A stretch of DNA of 64,000 bases, from contig NZ_CP034891.1 of the NCBI RefSeq assembly GCF_005083565.1, positions 578,336 to 642,335 on the forward strand, read 5' to 3'. This stretch comes from Buchnera aphidicola (Acyrthosiphon lactucae) (GTDB lineage: Bacteria > Pseudomonadota > Gammaproteobacteria > Enterobacterales > Enterobacteriaceae). A program made the translations under genes and the position numbers. This document shows positions 43,145 through 53,488 of this stretch, piece after piece. The notes beneath the pieces are model-generated. The model saw only the letters and a list, made by a program, of their open reading frames with translations. It had not been told where the DNA came from and made no database searches. Position 1 is the stretch's first letter. Each line of letters starts with the position of its first letter.

Positions 43145-44617
43145 TTATATTATAAATAATGTAATCCAATATAAAAAACTAGACAATAAAATTGAAATAG
43201 GTAACGTTAACATCCATGCTAAAGCAATATTTTTGATAGTTTTGATTTGAATTCCATCACCATCAATTAACATAGTACCTGCTACAGAAGATGAAAGAAT
43301 ATGTGTTGTAGAAACTGGTATACCTGTATAACTCGCTATTCCAATAGAAAAAGAAGCTGTTATTTGTGCTGACATAGCTTGTGCATATGTCATTCTTTTT
43401 TTCCCTATTTTTTCACCAATAGTAACAACTATACGTTTCCAACCTATCATTGTTCCTATTGATAAAGATAAAGCGACAATTAATATAATCCACATAGGGG
43501 CATATTCGATTGTTTGAAGTATTATTTTTTTACTTTTAGTTAAAAAATATTTATCTTTAGTATCAATATCAGAAGAATTTATTCTTTTATCAATAAGATC
43601 AGAAATGTATAGTAACAAATGACGCAATTGAAATCTTTCTTTAATATTTAATACATTATAGTTAGATATGTTTTTTAGTAATAATTTAGCATTTCGAATA
43701 TTTTTTATAGCATCATAAAATTGATAGTTTAAAGTTGAATTGTTTATTATATTTTTATTTTTTTTTGTATTTGATGTATTAATAGTATTTTTTAAATAGT
43801 ATTTTTCTAAATTATTTAGTGTATCTTTTGTATTGTTTATTTCATATTTATTAGCATTTAAGTTTACTAAAAAAGAAGAAGGCATAATTCCTATAAGTAC
43901 AAGCATTATTAAGCCAATACCCTTTTGTCCATCATTTGCACCATGAGCATAACTAACACCAATAGAAGATAGCACTAATGCTGTTCTGATTAAAAATGGT
44001 GGTGTTTTTTTACCATCTATTTTTTCACGTTCTAATGGTGTCATATGAATACGATAAAAAATTTTATTATTATTTAAATAATATCGTAATAAAAAAATTA
44101 AACTTCCTGCAACTATTAATCCAATAATAGGAGAAAAAATAAGAGATAAAAAAACACTAGTCATTTTAGGGATATTAAGCGCATCTACTAAAGATGAATT
44201 TGTAATTATTGCATTTGTTAAACCTATTCCGATAATTGCCCCAATTAAAGAATGTGAACTTGATGCAGGTAAACAAAAGTACCATGTAGATAAATTCCAA
44301 AGTATAGCTGCTAATAATATTGAAAAAACCATAGCAAGAGCATGTTTTGAAGTAGCATTTAGTAATAAATCATTAGGTAGTAAATGAACAATTGCATAAG
44401 CAACAGTTAAACCTCCTAATAAAACACCTAGAAAATTAAATATTCCAGACATTATAACAGAAATATTTGCAGACATTGCTCTAGTATATATTAAAGTAGA
44501 TACTGCATTTGCTGTATCATGAAAACCATTAATAGCCTCATAAAATAAAACAAAAAATAAAGCTAAAAAAACCAATAAACTATGATTCAAATCAGAATAA
44601 GAAAATAAATATAGCAT
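43145..44617 (-). CDS. pitA: Inorganic phosphate transporter PitA
   Basis: PitA is a proton-coupled, low-affinity carrier of metal-phosphate across the inner membrane. Both PiT signatures are present: [12 protein letters not shown] near residue 31 and [14 protein letters not shown] near 224. The third motif is [15 protein letters not shown] near 430. About ten hydrophobic segments surround a hydrophilic central loop, which here is Asn/Lys-rich (residues about 258-365). The 490 residues match E. coli (499). No Pst system is seen here, so this may be the only phosphate importer. Confidence 0.95.
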   Translation of the reverse strand: MLYLFSYSDLNHSLLVFLALFFVLFYEAINGFHDTANAVSTLIYTRAMSANISVIMSGIFNFLGVLLGGLTVAYAIVHLLPNDLLLNATSKHALAMVFSILLAAILWNLSTWYFCLPASSSHSLIGAIIGIGLTNAIITNSSLVDALNIPKMTSVFLSLIFSPIIGLIVAGSLIFLLRYYLNNNKIFYRIHMTPLEREKIDGKKTPPFLIRTALVLSSIGVSYAHGANDGQKGIGLIMLVLIGIMPSSFLVNLNANKYEINNTKDTLNNLEKYYLKNTINTSNTKKNKNIINNSTLNYQFYDAIKNIRNAKLLLKNISNYNVLNIKERFQLRHLLLYISDLIDKRINSSDIDTKDKYFLTKSKKIILQTIEYAPMWIILIVALSLSIGTMIGWKRIVVTIGEKIGKKRMTYAQAMSAQITASFSIGIASYTGIPVSTTHILSSSVAGTMLIDGDGIQIKTIKNIALAWMLTLPISILLSSFLYWITLFII

Positions 44618-44702
44618 AATCTTTAAGCCGTTTTGATGAATTGAACTAAGTTTATTATCTGTGAGAAACTATGTCTGAGGAAAGTAAAATATAATTTTTA
44701 TT

Positions 44703-45920
44703 TTAAAATTTTTTTTTCTTTAGTTGAAAAGATAAAAATACCGCAAAAAATAAAGTTGTTATAATAAAAATAGAAATTCCGGGCCATTTCATATGAGACC
44801 AAAAAAAACCACCAAATGTTCCAAATATACTAGATCCTAAATAATAAAAAAATAGATACAAAGAAGTCGCTTGAATTTTAGCAAAGTTAGTATATGAACC
44901 AACCCAACTGCTAGCAGTAGAATGAGATGCAAAAAAACCACTAGAAAATATTATTAAACCTAAAATTACAATTAATAATTGATTATATTGTGTGATAAAT
45001 ACACCTATTATCATTAAAAATAATGATGCAATAAGAATATTATTTCGATGATATTTATTAATTAATATACCAGCTTTAGGAGAACTATATACTCCAGTTA
45101 AATAAATAATAGATATTAATCCTATACTAGATTGACATAGAAAAAATGGTTCTAACATTAAACGATAGGCAATATAATTAAAAATAGTAACAAAACTACC
45201 CATTAGTATAAAACCTATAATAAACAGAATTAATAACACTGGATTTTTTAATTGTAAATAAAAACGATTTAAAAATTTATAAAAATTAATAGAAATAGAC
45301 AAAAAATTTCTAGAAGGAGGTAAAAAATATAAAAAAAAACAAGATGATATGAAAGAAAATAAACCAATTATCATTAGTGAAATGTTCCAAGAAAATTTTT
45401 CTGCTAAAACACTACTTAAAAATCTTCCCGAAAAACCACCTATAGTATTTCCACTAATATATAAGCCCATGCAAAGAGATAAAGAATCAGGATGAATTTC
45501 TTCACTAATATATGTCATAGCAACAGCAACAACACCGCTTAACGCTAGACCAGTTAATGAACGTAGTAATACGATACTTGTCCAATTAGTCATTATTGAA
45601 CATATAATAGTTAATATTGCTGCTATAAATAAAGAAGCAGACATAATTGATTTTCTACCAATGATATCAGATAATGGTCCAGTAAACAGCATTCCTAAAG
45701 CCATTGTTACAGTTGCAGCAGAAAGAGATAAACTACTTTCTACCGGAGTTAAATAAAATTGTTTAGAAAATATCGGTAAAATTGATTGTACACAATATAA
45801 AATCGAAAAAGTAGCAAAACCGCCGGAAAAAAGAGCTAAAATAACTTGATTAAATTTTTTTGTATTTTTTTTTATATACTGTTTTTTAAATAATTCGTTT
45901 TTATTTTTTAATAAAATCAA
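44703..45920 (-). CDS. ynfM: MFS transporter of the YnfM type
   Basis: This is a 12-segment major facilitator of 405 residues, most like E. coli YnfM. The first-half motif GPLSDIIGRKSIM (MFS loop 2-3 signature), RSLTGLALSGVVAVAMTYISEEI and GLYISGNTIGGFSGR are clear. The substrate is unknown in E. coli (related to arabinose/drug exporters). Transporters are few in such reduced genomes, so it probably moves something important between symbiont and host; that is inference. It is followed upstream by dapF on the same strand, 34 bases apart. Confidence 0.87.
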   Translation of the reverse strand: MILLKNKNELFKKQYIKKNTKKFNQVILALFSGGFATFSILYCVQSILPIFSKQFYLTPVESSLSLSAATVTMALGMLFTGPLSDIIGRKSIMSASLFIAAILTIICSIMTNWTSIVLLRSLTGLALSGVVAVAMTYISEEIHPDSLSLCMGLYISGNTIGGFSGRFLSSVLAEKFSWNISLMIIGLFSFISSCFFLYFLPPSRNFLSISINFYKFLNRFYLQLKNPVLLILFIIGFILMGSFVTIFNYIAYRLMLEPFFLCQSSIGLISIIYLTGVYSSPKAGILINKYHRNNILIASLFLMIIGVFITQYNQLLIVILGLIIFSSGFFASHSTASSWVGSYTNFAKIQATSLYLFFYYLGSSIFGTFGGFFWSHMKWPGISIFIITTLFFAVFLSFQLKKKKF

Positions 45921-45954
45921 AATATAGCCTCTTTAGTTAGTAAAAAAATAATTT

Positions 45955-46809
45955 TTATATATATATACAACCATCATAAACATGTTCTGCAGGTCCTATC
46001 ATATAAAGAGGAGTTCCAAAACCTTTCCACATTATAATCAGTTTTCCACCTAATAATTCAACTTCAACAATATTAGAAAGCAATTTTTGGGCTATACCCA
46101 TTGCAACTGCAGCGCAAGCAGCACTGCCACAAGCTTTTGTCTCACCTACATCACGTTCATATACTCTTAATTTCACATTATTTTTATTTAAAATTTCTAT
46201 AAAACTTACATTTATCCCTTTTGGAAATATCGGATTTTTTCCTATATTTTTACCAATAATTTTAACAGGAGCATTTTTAATAGATTGTACTTTAATAATA
46301 CAATGAGGATTACCAATAGATACTAAGCTACAGATTAAATTTTCACTTAGAAGTTTTATTGAAAAATTTTTATATAAAATATTTTTGAATGTAGATAGAT
46401 TATAAAATTTAAAATCAGGTTGATTCATATTAACTTTAATCATATTGTTAGGTAGAAATTCAATAATTAAATGTCTGTTTTTAGTACTAACTAAAATTTT
46501 ATTTTTATTAGTTAAACCCTTTAATAATAGGAAAAGACCAAAACATCGAGCACCATTTCCACATTGTTCAACTTCATTTCCATTAGAATTAAAAATACGA
46601 TAATTAAAATCACATAGAGAACTATATGAGTTTTCTATAAGTAATAATTGATCAAAACCAATTCCAGTATATCGATTAGACAACTTTTTTATTATAGATG
46701 ATGATAAAATAAAATTTTCTTTCATACAATTAATAACCATAAAATCATTGCCTAATCCATGCATTTTAGAAAAATTTATTTTTTTTTTATTTTTATAGTA
46801 TAGATTCAT
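45955..46809 (-). CDS. dapF: Diaminopimelate epimerase
   Basis: DapF converts LL- to meso-diaminopimelate, used for lysine and peptidoglycan. The two catalytic cysteines are in [10 protein letters not shown] (near residue 83) and [11 protein letters not shown] (near 227). The N-terminal [14 protein letters not shown] and ERDVGET are intact. The 284 residues compare with 274 in E. coli, the extra being a Lys-rich N-terminus (an alternative start MHGLGNDF is less likely). Lysine is one of the amino acids supplied to the aphid. It is divergent from cyaY, as in E. coli. Confidence 0.96.
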   Translation of the reverse strand: MNLYYKNKKKINFSKMHGLGNDFMVINCMKENFILSSSIIKKLSNRYTGIGFDQLLLIENSYSSLCDFNYRIFNSNGNEVEQCGNGARCFGLFLLLKGLTNKNKILVSTKNRHLIIEFLPNNMIKVNMNQPDFKFYNLSTFKNILYKNFSIKLLSENLICSLVSIGNPHCIIKVQSIKNAPVKIIGKNIGKNPIFPKGINVSFIEILNKNNVKLRVYERDVGETKACGSAACAAVAMGIAQKLLSNIVEVELLGGKLIIMWKGFGTPLYMIGPAEHVYDGCIYI

Positions 46810-46970
46810 TTTTTTCTCTAATAATTATTTTTACTTTTTTATAATATTATCTATTAGTAATTTAATATCATATTATGATTCAATTAAAAAATAAGATAAT
46901 ATATATTACATAAATTTATTTTTTTATTTTTTATAGTTTGTTTTAATTAAAATTAAATTAAGGATTTTTT

Positions 46971-47330
46971 ATGAAAAAAAAAACAACTGATATAAAAGAG
47001 AATAACAATTTTTATCTATTAGTAAATGATTTGTTTTTGAAAATAGAAGATAATTTAAATTTATATGATGATAAAATTGATTTTGATTACGAAATTCAAG
47101 ATTATGTTATGACTATTACCTTTGAAAATAAAAATGTAATCATAATTAACAAACAAGAATTATTAAAACAAATTTGGTTAGCAACAACAATAAATGGATA
47201 TCATTTTAATTATAAAAATGATCAATGGATCTGCAATCGTACTAATAAAAATTTTTGGGAAATATTTGAAAATTCATTTTCTAGTCAATTTAATAAAGAA
47301 CAATTTTGTCCAAAAAACAATATGTGTTGA
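46971..47330 (+). CDS. cyaY: Frataxin homologue CyaY
   Basis: CyaY binds iron and regulates Fe-S assembly on IscS/IscU. The 119-residue protein has the acidic first helix (residues about 8-35: [28 protein letters not shown]) and the beta-sheet core with [34 protein letters not shown] conserved W is in [14 protein letters not shown]. It lies divergent to dapF and upstream of hemC. In E. coli the adenylate cyclase gene cyaA stands between cyaY and hemC and is gone here. Confidence 0.92.
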   Translation: MKKKTTDIKENNNFYLLVNDLFLKIEDNLNLYDDKIDFDYEIQDYVMTITFENKNVIIINKQELLKQIWLATTINGYHFNYKNDQWICNRTNKNFWEIFENSFSSQFNKEQFCPKNNMC

Positions 47331-47413
47331 ATATAAAAATTTTATATATAAATATAAAAAAAATGATAATATTTTGTATTTCATAAAATTGTAAAAAATT
47401 CATCCATATTAAT

Positions 47414-48370
47414 ATGAATCCTGATATGCAAAATAAAACATTGAGAATTGCTACTAGAAGAAGCCCCCTAGCTTTAGAGCAAACTAAATATGTTCAAAAA
47501 AAAATACTATCTTTATGTCCAGATTTAAATATAAAACTTGTACCTATTGTTACTCACGGAGACAATATTTTAAATAAATCTCTTTCAAAAATTGGAGGAA
47601 AGGGATTATTTATTAAAGAATTAGAACGTGCTCTACTTGAAAATAAAGCAGATATTGCAATTCATTCTATGAAAGATCTTCCAGTAAATATTACAAAAGA
47701 ATTATGTTTAGTTAGTATATGCAAAAGAGGAAATGCATTAGATTCACTGGTATCTAATAATTATCAATCGATAAATCAATTACCTAAAGGTGCTATAGTT
47801 GGAACATCTAGTTTAAGAAGACAATGTCAATTAATTACTTATCGACCAGATTTAATTATTTCTCCTTTAAGAGGCAATATAGAAACAAGAATAGCTAAAT
47901 TAGATCAAGGTAAATATGATGCCATTATTCTTGCTACTGAGGGATTAAATCGATTGAGTTTAAAAAATAGAATTACTCAAATTATACCTGCAGAATTGTC
48001 TCTGCCTTCATGTGGTCAAGGTGCTATTGGCATTCAATCTAGATTGCATGATAAAAAAGTTTTATTTTTTTTATCTCACCTTAATCATATAAATACTTTC
48101 ATTGAAATAAATGCAGAACGAGCTTTTTGTAGAAAATTAGAATCAGGATGTCAAATTCCAATTGGAAGCTATGCTATTTTAAAAAAAAATAAAATTTGGT
48201 TGAGAGGATTAGTAGGTTCTCCAAATGGAAAAATAATATTAAAAGGAGAAAGAATAGGTTGGTATAATACAGGAGAAAAAATGGGACACTCACTTGCTGA
48301 TGAGTTAATTAATAACGGAGCTAAAAATATTCTCAGTAATCTTCATGTTAAACAATATTATTGTATATGA
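47414..48370 (+). CDS. hemC: Porphobilinogen deaminase (hydroxymethylbilane synthase)
   Basis: HemC joins four porphobilinogens into hydroxymethylbilane. The signature regions [45 protein letters not shown] and [12 protein letters not shown] are conserved. The dipyrromethane-cofactor Cys is in [11 protein letters not shown] near 245. The start is either of two Met codons (47414 or 47426); E. coli alignment slightly favours the second. The 318 residues match E. coli. Its stop overlaps the hemD ATG as ATGA. Confidence 0.95.
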   Translation: MNPDMQNKTLRIATRRSPLALEQTKYVQKKILSLCPDLNIKLVPIVTHGDNILNKSLSKIGGKGLFIKELERALLENKADIAIHSMKDLPVNITKELCLVSICKRGNALDSLVSNNYQSINQLPKGAIVGTSSLRRQCQLITYRPDLIISPLRGNIETRIAKLDQGKYDAIILATEGLNRLSLKNRITQIIPAELSLPSCGQGAIGIQSRLHDKKVLFFLSHLNHINTFIEINAERAFCRKLESGCQIPIGSYAILKKNKIWLRGLVGSPNGKIILKGERIGWYNTGEKMGHSLADELINNGAKNILSNLHVKQYYCI

Positions 48371-49124
48371 ATATATTAGTAATACGCCCCTCTCCTACAG
48401 GAGAAGAATTGGTAAATGATTTAAATAAAATTGGTATACCTTCTTGGCATTTTTCTTTATTTGATTTTTATCCAAGTTTTAGTTCAAGAAGTTTATCAAA
48501 AAAAATTAACGAACTGTATCGATCAAAAATTATTCTTATTTTTTCTAAAAAATCTATTTATTATACAAATTTATATTTAATAAATAATAATTTAAAATGG
48601 CCTGTAGATGCGAAATATTATGCTATTGGAAAAAGTACTGCTTTTTTTCTTTATAAATATATTAAAAAAAAATTATTTTTCCTACAAAAATAGAAAACAG
48701 TGAAAATTTATTAAAAATATTATATAAAAACGAAGATAAAAATGATAGATTAGTCTTGTTACAAGGAGAAAATGGACGAAAATTAATAGAAAAAAAATTA
48801 AAAAAAGAAGGTTTTAAAATTTGTTTAATTGAATGCTATAAAAGAGTTTTTAAAAATTTAGATATTGATGTAGAGGTAAAAAAATGGCGTTTATATAAAA
48901 TAGATACTTTAGTAGTAACGAATAGTGAATCTTTATATCAATTAAAAAATACAATCACTAATATTGATCAAATTAAATGGCTATTTAAATGTAAAATTTT
49001 TGTTGTTGGTACAAGATTATTAAAAATAGCAAAAAAATTAGGTTGGAAAGATGTAATAGTTTCAAAATATGCTAATAATGAATGTTTTCTTAAAATAATT
49101 AAGGAAATAAATTGCGTAATTTAA
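48367..49124 (+). pseudogene. hemD: Uroporphyrinogen-III synthase, split by an A9 frameshift
   Basis: HemD closes hydroxymethylbilane into uroporphyrinogen III. The first frame begins at 48367 ([16 protein letters not shown]), overlaps the hemC stop, and ends at a TAG at 48691. Adding one base in the A9 run (48664-48672) continues as ...FPTKIENSENLLKIL and LLQGENGRKLIEKKL, to VGTRLLKIAKKLGWKDVIVSKYANNE and a stop at 49124. Both halves align with E. coli HemD, and joined length is 252 residues (E. coli 246). The downstream part shows no decay, so the break is very recent, rescued by slippage, or an assembly error. Confidence 0.85.
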
Positions 49125-49128
49125 TTTT

Positions 49129-49205
49129 TGGTCGGCGAAAGAGGATTTGAACCTCTGACCTACTGGTCCCAAACCAGTTGCGCTACCAAGCTGCGCTATT
49201 CGCCG
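49129..49205 (-). tRNA. tRNA-Pro (TGG)
   Basis: Minus-strand cloverleaf with acceptor CGGCGAA/TTCGCCG, anticodon loop TTTGGGA with anticodon TGG, T-arm AGAGG-TTCAAAT-CCTCT, discriminator A and encoded CCA. It corresponds to E. coli proM. Its 3' end is only a few bases from the hemD stop. Confidence 0.96.
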
Positions 49206-49236
49206 TTTTTAATAAAAAATTTTTATTATATTTTTT

Positions 49237-49313
49237 TGGGGTGGCTAATGGGGTTCGAACCCATGACCACTGGAATCACAATCCAGAACTCTACCAACTG
49301 AGCTATAGCCACC
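49237..49313 (-). tRNA. tRNA-His (GTG)
   Basis: Minus-strand cloverleaf with the extra 5' G paired to discriminator C (GGTGGCTA/TAGCCACC), anticodon loop TTGTGAT with anticodon GTG, T-arm TGGG-TTCGAAC-CCCA, and encoded CCA. It corresponds to E. coli hisR. Only 31 bases separate it from tRNA-Pro, where E. coli has leuT. Confidence 0.97.
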
Positions 49314-49346
49314 AATTTAAAAATTTTCTCTATAAGAAATAATAAG

Positions 49347-49420
49347 TGCGCTCGACAGGATTTGAACCTGATACCTCTACCTTCGGAAGATAGCGCTCTA
49401 TCCAAATGAGCTACGAGCGC
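49347..49420 (-). tRNA. tRNA-Arg (CCG)
   Basis: Minus-strand cloverleaf with acceptor GCGCTCG/CGAGCGC, anticodon loop TTCCGAA with anticodon CCG, T-arm CAGG-TTCAAAT-CCTG, and discriminator A. No CCA is encoded. It corresponds to E. coli argX, and with His and Pro keeps the argX-hisR-(leuT)-proM order. Confidence 0.95.
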
Positions 49421-49551
49421 ATTAATACAAAAACAAATTAGATTTTAAAATTAATAATCCTGATTGTCCAGCTTTTTTTTTGAAAAATTTTTATATAATG
49501 AATATTATTATTGTGAAATATTTTATTTTTTTATATTAAAATATTTGAAAT

Positions 49552-50811
49552 TTAAGAACGTTTCATCATATCAAAAAATTCATCATTTGTTTTAGTCATA
49601 GAAAGTTTATTAAGTAAAAATTCCATTGCATCTATTTCACTCATAGGGTGAATAATTTTTCTTAAAATCCACATTTTTTGAAGTTCATCTGGCAAAGTTA
49701 ATAATTCTTCTTTTCTAGTTCCTGATCGATTGTAATCAATGGCTGGAAAAACACGTTTTTCTGCAATTTTTCTAGATAATGGAAGTTCCATATTACCTGT
49801 TCCTTTGAATTCTTCGTAAATTACTTCATCCATTTTAGAACCAGTATCTACTAATGCAGTTGCAATAATTGTTAAACTTCCTCCTTCTTCTACATTGCGT
49901 GCAGCACCAAAAAATCGTTTAGGTCTATGTAAAGCATTAGCATCAACACCTCCTGTTAAAACTTTTCCAGATGCTGGTACCACTGTATTATATGCTCTTG
50001 CTAAACGAGTAATAGAGTCGAGTAAAATAATTACGTCTTTTTTATGTTCTACTAATCTTTTTGCTTTTTCAATAACCATTTCAGCAACTTGAACATGTCT
50101 TGATGCAGGTTCATCAAAGGTAGATGCAACTACCTCTCCTTTGACTAATCTTTGCATTTCAGTTACTTCTTCTGGTCTTTCATCAATTAATAATACCATT
50201 AAAACACAATCTGGATGATTATAAGCAATGCTTTGTGCTATATTTTGAAGTAATATTGTTTTTCCAGCTTTTGGAGGAGCTACAATTAACCCTCTTTGTC
50301 CTCGTCCAATAGGTGATGCTAAATCTAACACTCTTGCTGTTAAATCTTCAGTGGATCCGTTTCCACGTTCCATTCGTAGTCTAGAATTAGCATGTAATGG
50401 GGTTAGATTTTCAAATAATATTTTGCTTCTAGCATTTTCAGGTTTATCATAATTTACTTCATTGACTTTAAGTAAAGCAAAATATCTTTCTCCTTCTTTA
50501 GGAGGTCTTATTTTTCCAGCAATAGTATCACCTGTACGTAGATTAAATCTACGAATTTGACTCGGTGAAACATAAATATCATCAGGACCAGCTAAATAAG
50601 AACTGTCTGCAGAACGTAGAAAGCCAAATCCATCTTGTAATATTTCTAAAACACCGTCTCCAAATATATCTTCTCCACTTTTTGCATGTTGTTTAAGGAT
50701 GGCAAAAATAATATCTTGTTTACGCATACGCGCTAAATTTTCCAACCCCATTTTTTCACCAAGAGTAATTAATTCAGAAACTGGCATATTTTTAAGTGCG
50801 GTAAGGTTCAT
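49552..50811 (-). CDS. rho: Transcription termination factor Rho
   Basis: Rho is the hexameric RNA helicase that ends untranslated transcripts. The 419 residues equal E. coli. The N-terminal helix bundle ([25 protein letters not shown]), the cold-shock RNA-binding domain ([29 protein letters not shown]), Walker [27 protein letters not shown], and the Q/R-loop regions [20 protein letters not shown] are all intact. It lies next to trxA and rep, as in E. coli. Confidence 0.98.
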   Translation of the reverse strand: MNLTALKNMPVSELITLGEKMGLENLARMRKQDIIFAILKQHAKSGEDIFGDGVLEILQDGFGFLRSADSSYLAGPDDIYVSPSQIRRFNLRTGDTIAGKIRPPKEGERYFALLKVNEVNYDKPENARSKILFENLTPLHANSRLRMERGNGSTEDLTARVLDLASPIGRGQRGLIVAPPKAGKTILLQNIAQSIAYNHPDCVLMVLLIDERPEEVTEMQRLVKGEVVASTFDEPASRHVQVAEMVIEKAKRLVEHKKDVIILLDSITRLARAYNTVVPASGKVLTGGVDANALHRPKRFFGAARNVEEGGSLTIIATALVDTGSKMDEVIYEEFKGTGNMELPLSRKIAEKRVFPAIDYNRSGTRKEELLTLPDELQKMWILRKIIHPMSEIDAMEFLLNKLSMTKTNDEFFDMMKRS

Positions 50812-50931
50812 AATGGTGGGTTCTTAGTAAAATCGGGGTATATCTCGAAATAAAATTATGACAGAATTTTAAAATTTACTAATAAATTTTAAATAGAATT
50901 AAATTTTTAGTGTGTTTAATTAACTATTTTA

Positions 50932-51264
50932 TTAATTTGAGTTAATATTTTCATCTAAAAATTCTTTAAGTTGTAACTTAGAAACTGCTCCAACTTTAGT
51001 ACCAAGAACTTCACTATTTTGAAATAATAATAATGTGGGAATACTTCTGATAGAATATACTGGAGCCGTATTCGGGTTTTCTTCAATATTTAATTTACCA
51101 ATAATAATTTTATCAGAATATTCTTTTGATATTTCTTCTAAAATCGGTGCTAAAATTTTACAAGGATTACACCATTGAGCCCAAAAATCAACTAAAACAA
51201 AACTTTTTGATTTTAAAACTTTTTCTTCAAAATTTTGATCGGTTAGTTCAATTATTTTATTCAT
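50932..51264 (-). CDS. trxA: Thioredoxin with a CNPC active site
   Basis: Thioredoxin reduces disulfides in the cytoplasm. The 110-residue protein aligns fully with E. coli Trx[35 protein letters not shown] (cis-Pro) and [12 protein letters not shown]. The active site reads WCNPCK rather than the usual WCGPCK; the codons TGT AAT CCT TGT are unambiguous. A Gly-to-Asn change between the redox cysteines is expected to change redox potential or substrate choice (inference). Its neighbours rho and rep are as in E. coli. Confidence 0.96.
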   Translation of the reverse strand: MNKIIELTDQNFEEKVLKSKSFVLVDFWAQWCNPCKILAPILEEISKEYSDKIIIGKLNIEENPNTAPVYSIRSIPTLLLFQNSEVLGTKVGAVSKLQLKEFLDENINSN

Positions 51265-51387
51265 TTTGATATATTTACTCAGTCGTAAGAAATTTTAAAT
51301 AAATAAAATTTAAATTTTTATAATTTTAAAGTATATAACATAATAATATCATTTTTAAGAATTTTTTAAAACTAAATTTAAAAAATT

Positions 51388-53421
51388 TTATTTAAAATTA
51401 TTCTCATTTTTATTTTTTTTTAATATTTTTTTTAAATGATATATTTTAAATTTAATTGCTTCTATTTTTTTAATTGATTGATCTAAAAAAAAATTTTTAT
51501 CCCATTTTAGATCTTCTTGAGGTAATTCAAATAAAAATCTACTAGGTAGCATATTTAATATTTGCCCATATTGAATACGTTTAGCACAGTAAGTAAAAAA
51601 TAACTGTTTTTTTGCACGGGTTATTCCAACGTAAGTTAATCGCCTTTCTTCTTCTATATTGTTATTATTAATACTTTTCTGATTAGGTAAAATTCCTTCA
51701 CACATACCAACGATAAAGACAGAAGAAAATTCTAATCCTTTAGAAGCGTGTAAAGTCATTAACTGTACTCGATTTTTTTCTTCTTCTCTTATATTATTTT
51801 CTGAAATATCACAAATTGTCATTCTTGTAACAATTTGGGATAAAGTCATGGGTTTTTCAAAATTATCTCCTTTAATCATATTTTTCAACCATTTTGATAA
51901 AGTATGAATATTATTTATACTATTTTTAATTTTATTAGATTCTTTTAAGACTTTAGATAACCATGTTTCATACCTAATATCATAAATAACATCATCTAAA
52001 ATATTATCTGGTCGTAAATAAGACCATTGAGAAAATTTTTCTATTTTAAAAATAAAATTTTTTATTCTATTTATAGTTTTCTCTTTTAAAAATTTTTTTA
52101 TTTCTACATCATTGCATATTTGAAAAATACTTTTATTTTTTTTAATTGCCCATTCTTCTAATTTTTTTAATGTAATTTTTCCTATCTGACGAGAAGGAAC
52201 ATTAATAATTCTCATAAATGCATAATTATCATCTGGATTAATAATAACACGAAGATAACTTAATAAATCTTTAATTTCAGAATGGGAAAAAAATGATGAT
52301 TTTTCAGAAATATTATATGGTATATTCTCTTTCATTAGCACTTTTTCAAGGATGCGAGATTGATAATTACCACGGTATAAAATAGCATAATCTTGGTATG
52401 TTGTCTTTTTTTTAGCATTTTGAGAAATGATTTTTTTTGCTATTTTTTCAGCTTCATTTTCTTCATTTCTACCTATTAAAACGTTGATAAAATTTCCATA
52501 TTTAAGTTTAGAGAATAATTTTTTTTCTAAATAATGTATATTGTTAGAGATAAGAGTATTAGCCGCTTTTAATATTCTACCTGAGGATCGATAATTATGT
52601 TCCATTGTTATAATCTTTAAACTAGGAAAATCTTTTTTTAATAAAAAAATATTCTGAGAACTTGCTCCTCTCCATGAATAAATAGATTGGTCATCATCTC
52701 CAACTAATGTAAAATTAGAATTAGAACTAGTAAGCATTTTAATGAGTTCATACTGACTATTATTTGTATCTTGATATTCATCTACTAATAAATAAGAAAT
52801 TTTTTTTTGCCAATTTATTCTAGTTTTTTTATTTTCTCTCAATAGTAATGTTGGTATGCAAATTAAATCGTCAAAATCTAATATATTAGCTTGATGAAGA
52901 TAATTATTATATTCTTCATAAATAGATGCAAACTCTTTTTCTTCAATAGATTTTACAGATAATTTAACTTTTAAAGGAGTAAGAAATTTATTTTTCCAAT
53001 AAGAAATCATAAAATTTAATTTTTTTAATGATTGAGTATTGTTTTTAATTTCTTTTTTACATATTTTTTTTAATAAAATTATTTGGTCTTTTGCATCTAA
53101 TAAAGTAAAATTATCATTTAATTCTAATGAATTAATTTCTTTTTTGATAATTTCTAAACCTAACGAATGAAAAGTAGAAATAATTATTTTTTTTATTTTT
53201 GAGACATTTAAATTTTTTGATAAACGAATTCTCATTTCATAAGCAGCTTTGTTAGTAAAAGTGACTGCTGCAATATTTTGAGGTTCATATTCACATTCGT
53301 TAATTAAATATATAATTTTATTGATAATAACTTTTGTTTTTCCAGAACCAGCCCCTGCTAATATTAAACAGGGACCATTAGTGAATTCAATAGCATTTTT
53401 TTGAGTAAGATTTAGAGACAT
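51388..53421 (-). CDS. rep: ATP-dependent DNA helicase Rep
   Basis: Rep is a 3'-5' helicase that helps forks pass protein blocks and interacts with DnaB. The 677 residues match E. coli (673). UvrD-family motifs are in order: AGAGSGKTKVI, AAVTFTNKAAYEMR, LLVDEYQDTNNSQY, GDDDQSIYSWRGA, EHNYRSSGRIL, LMTLHASKGLEF and EERRLTYVGITRAKK. E. coli has ppiC between ilvC and rep; here ilvC follows directly upstream. Confidence 0.96.
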   Translation of the reverse strand: MSLNLTQKNAIEFTNGPCLILAGAGSGKTKVIINKIIYLINECEYEPQNIAAVTFTNKAAYEMRIRLSKNLNVSKIKKIIISTFHSLGLEIIKKEINSLELNDNFTLLDAKDQIILLKKICKKEIKNNTQSLKKLNFMISYWKNKFLTPLKVKLSVKSIEEKEFASIYEEYNNYLHQANILDFDDLICIPTLLLRENKKTRINWQKKISYLLVDEYQDTNNSQYELIKMLTSSNSNFTLVGDDDQSIYSWRGASSQNIFLLKKDFPSLKIITMEHNYRSSGRILKAANTLISNNIHYLEKKLFSKLKYGNFINVLIGRNEENEAEKIAKKIISQNAKKKTTYQDYAILYRGNYQSRILEKVLMKENIPYNISEKSSFFSHSEIKDLLSYLRVIINPDDNYAFMRIINVPSRQIGKITLKKLEEWAIKKNKSIFQICNDVEIKKFLKEKTINRIKNFIFKIEKFSQWSYLRPDNILDDVIYDIRYETWLSKVLKESNKIKNSINNIHTLSKWLKNMIKGDNFEKPMTLSQIVTRMTICDISENNIREEEKNRVQLMTLHASKGLEFSSVFIVGMCEGILPNQKSINNNNIEEERRLTYVGITRAKKQLFFTYCAKRIQYGQILNMLPSRFLFELPQEDLKWDKNFFLDQSIKKIEAIKFKIYHLKKILKKNKNENNFK

Positions 53422-53488
53422 AAAATATTAGAATTTCATTAATGAGTTATTTTTTAAATTTATAAATAAAAATTATATTTTCTAATTT

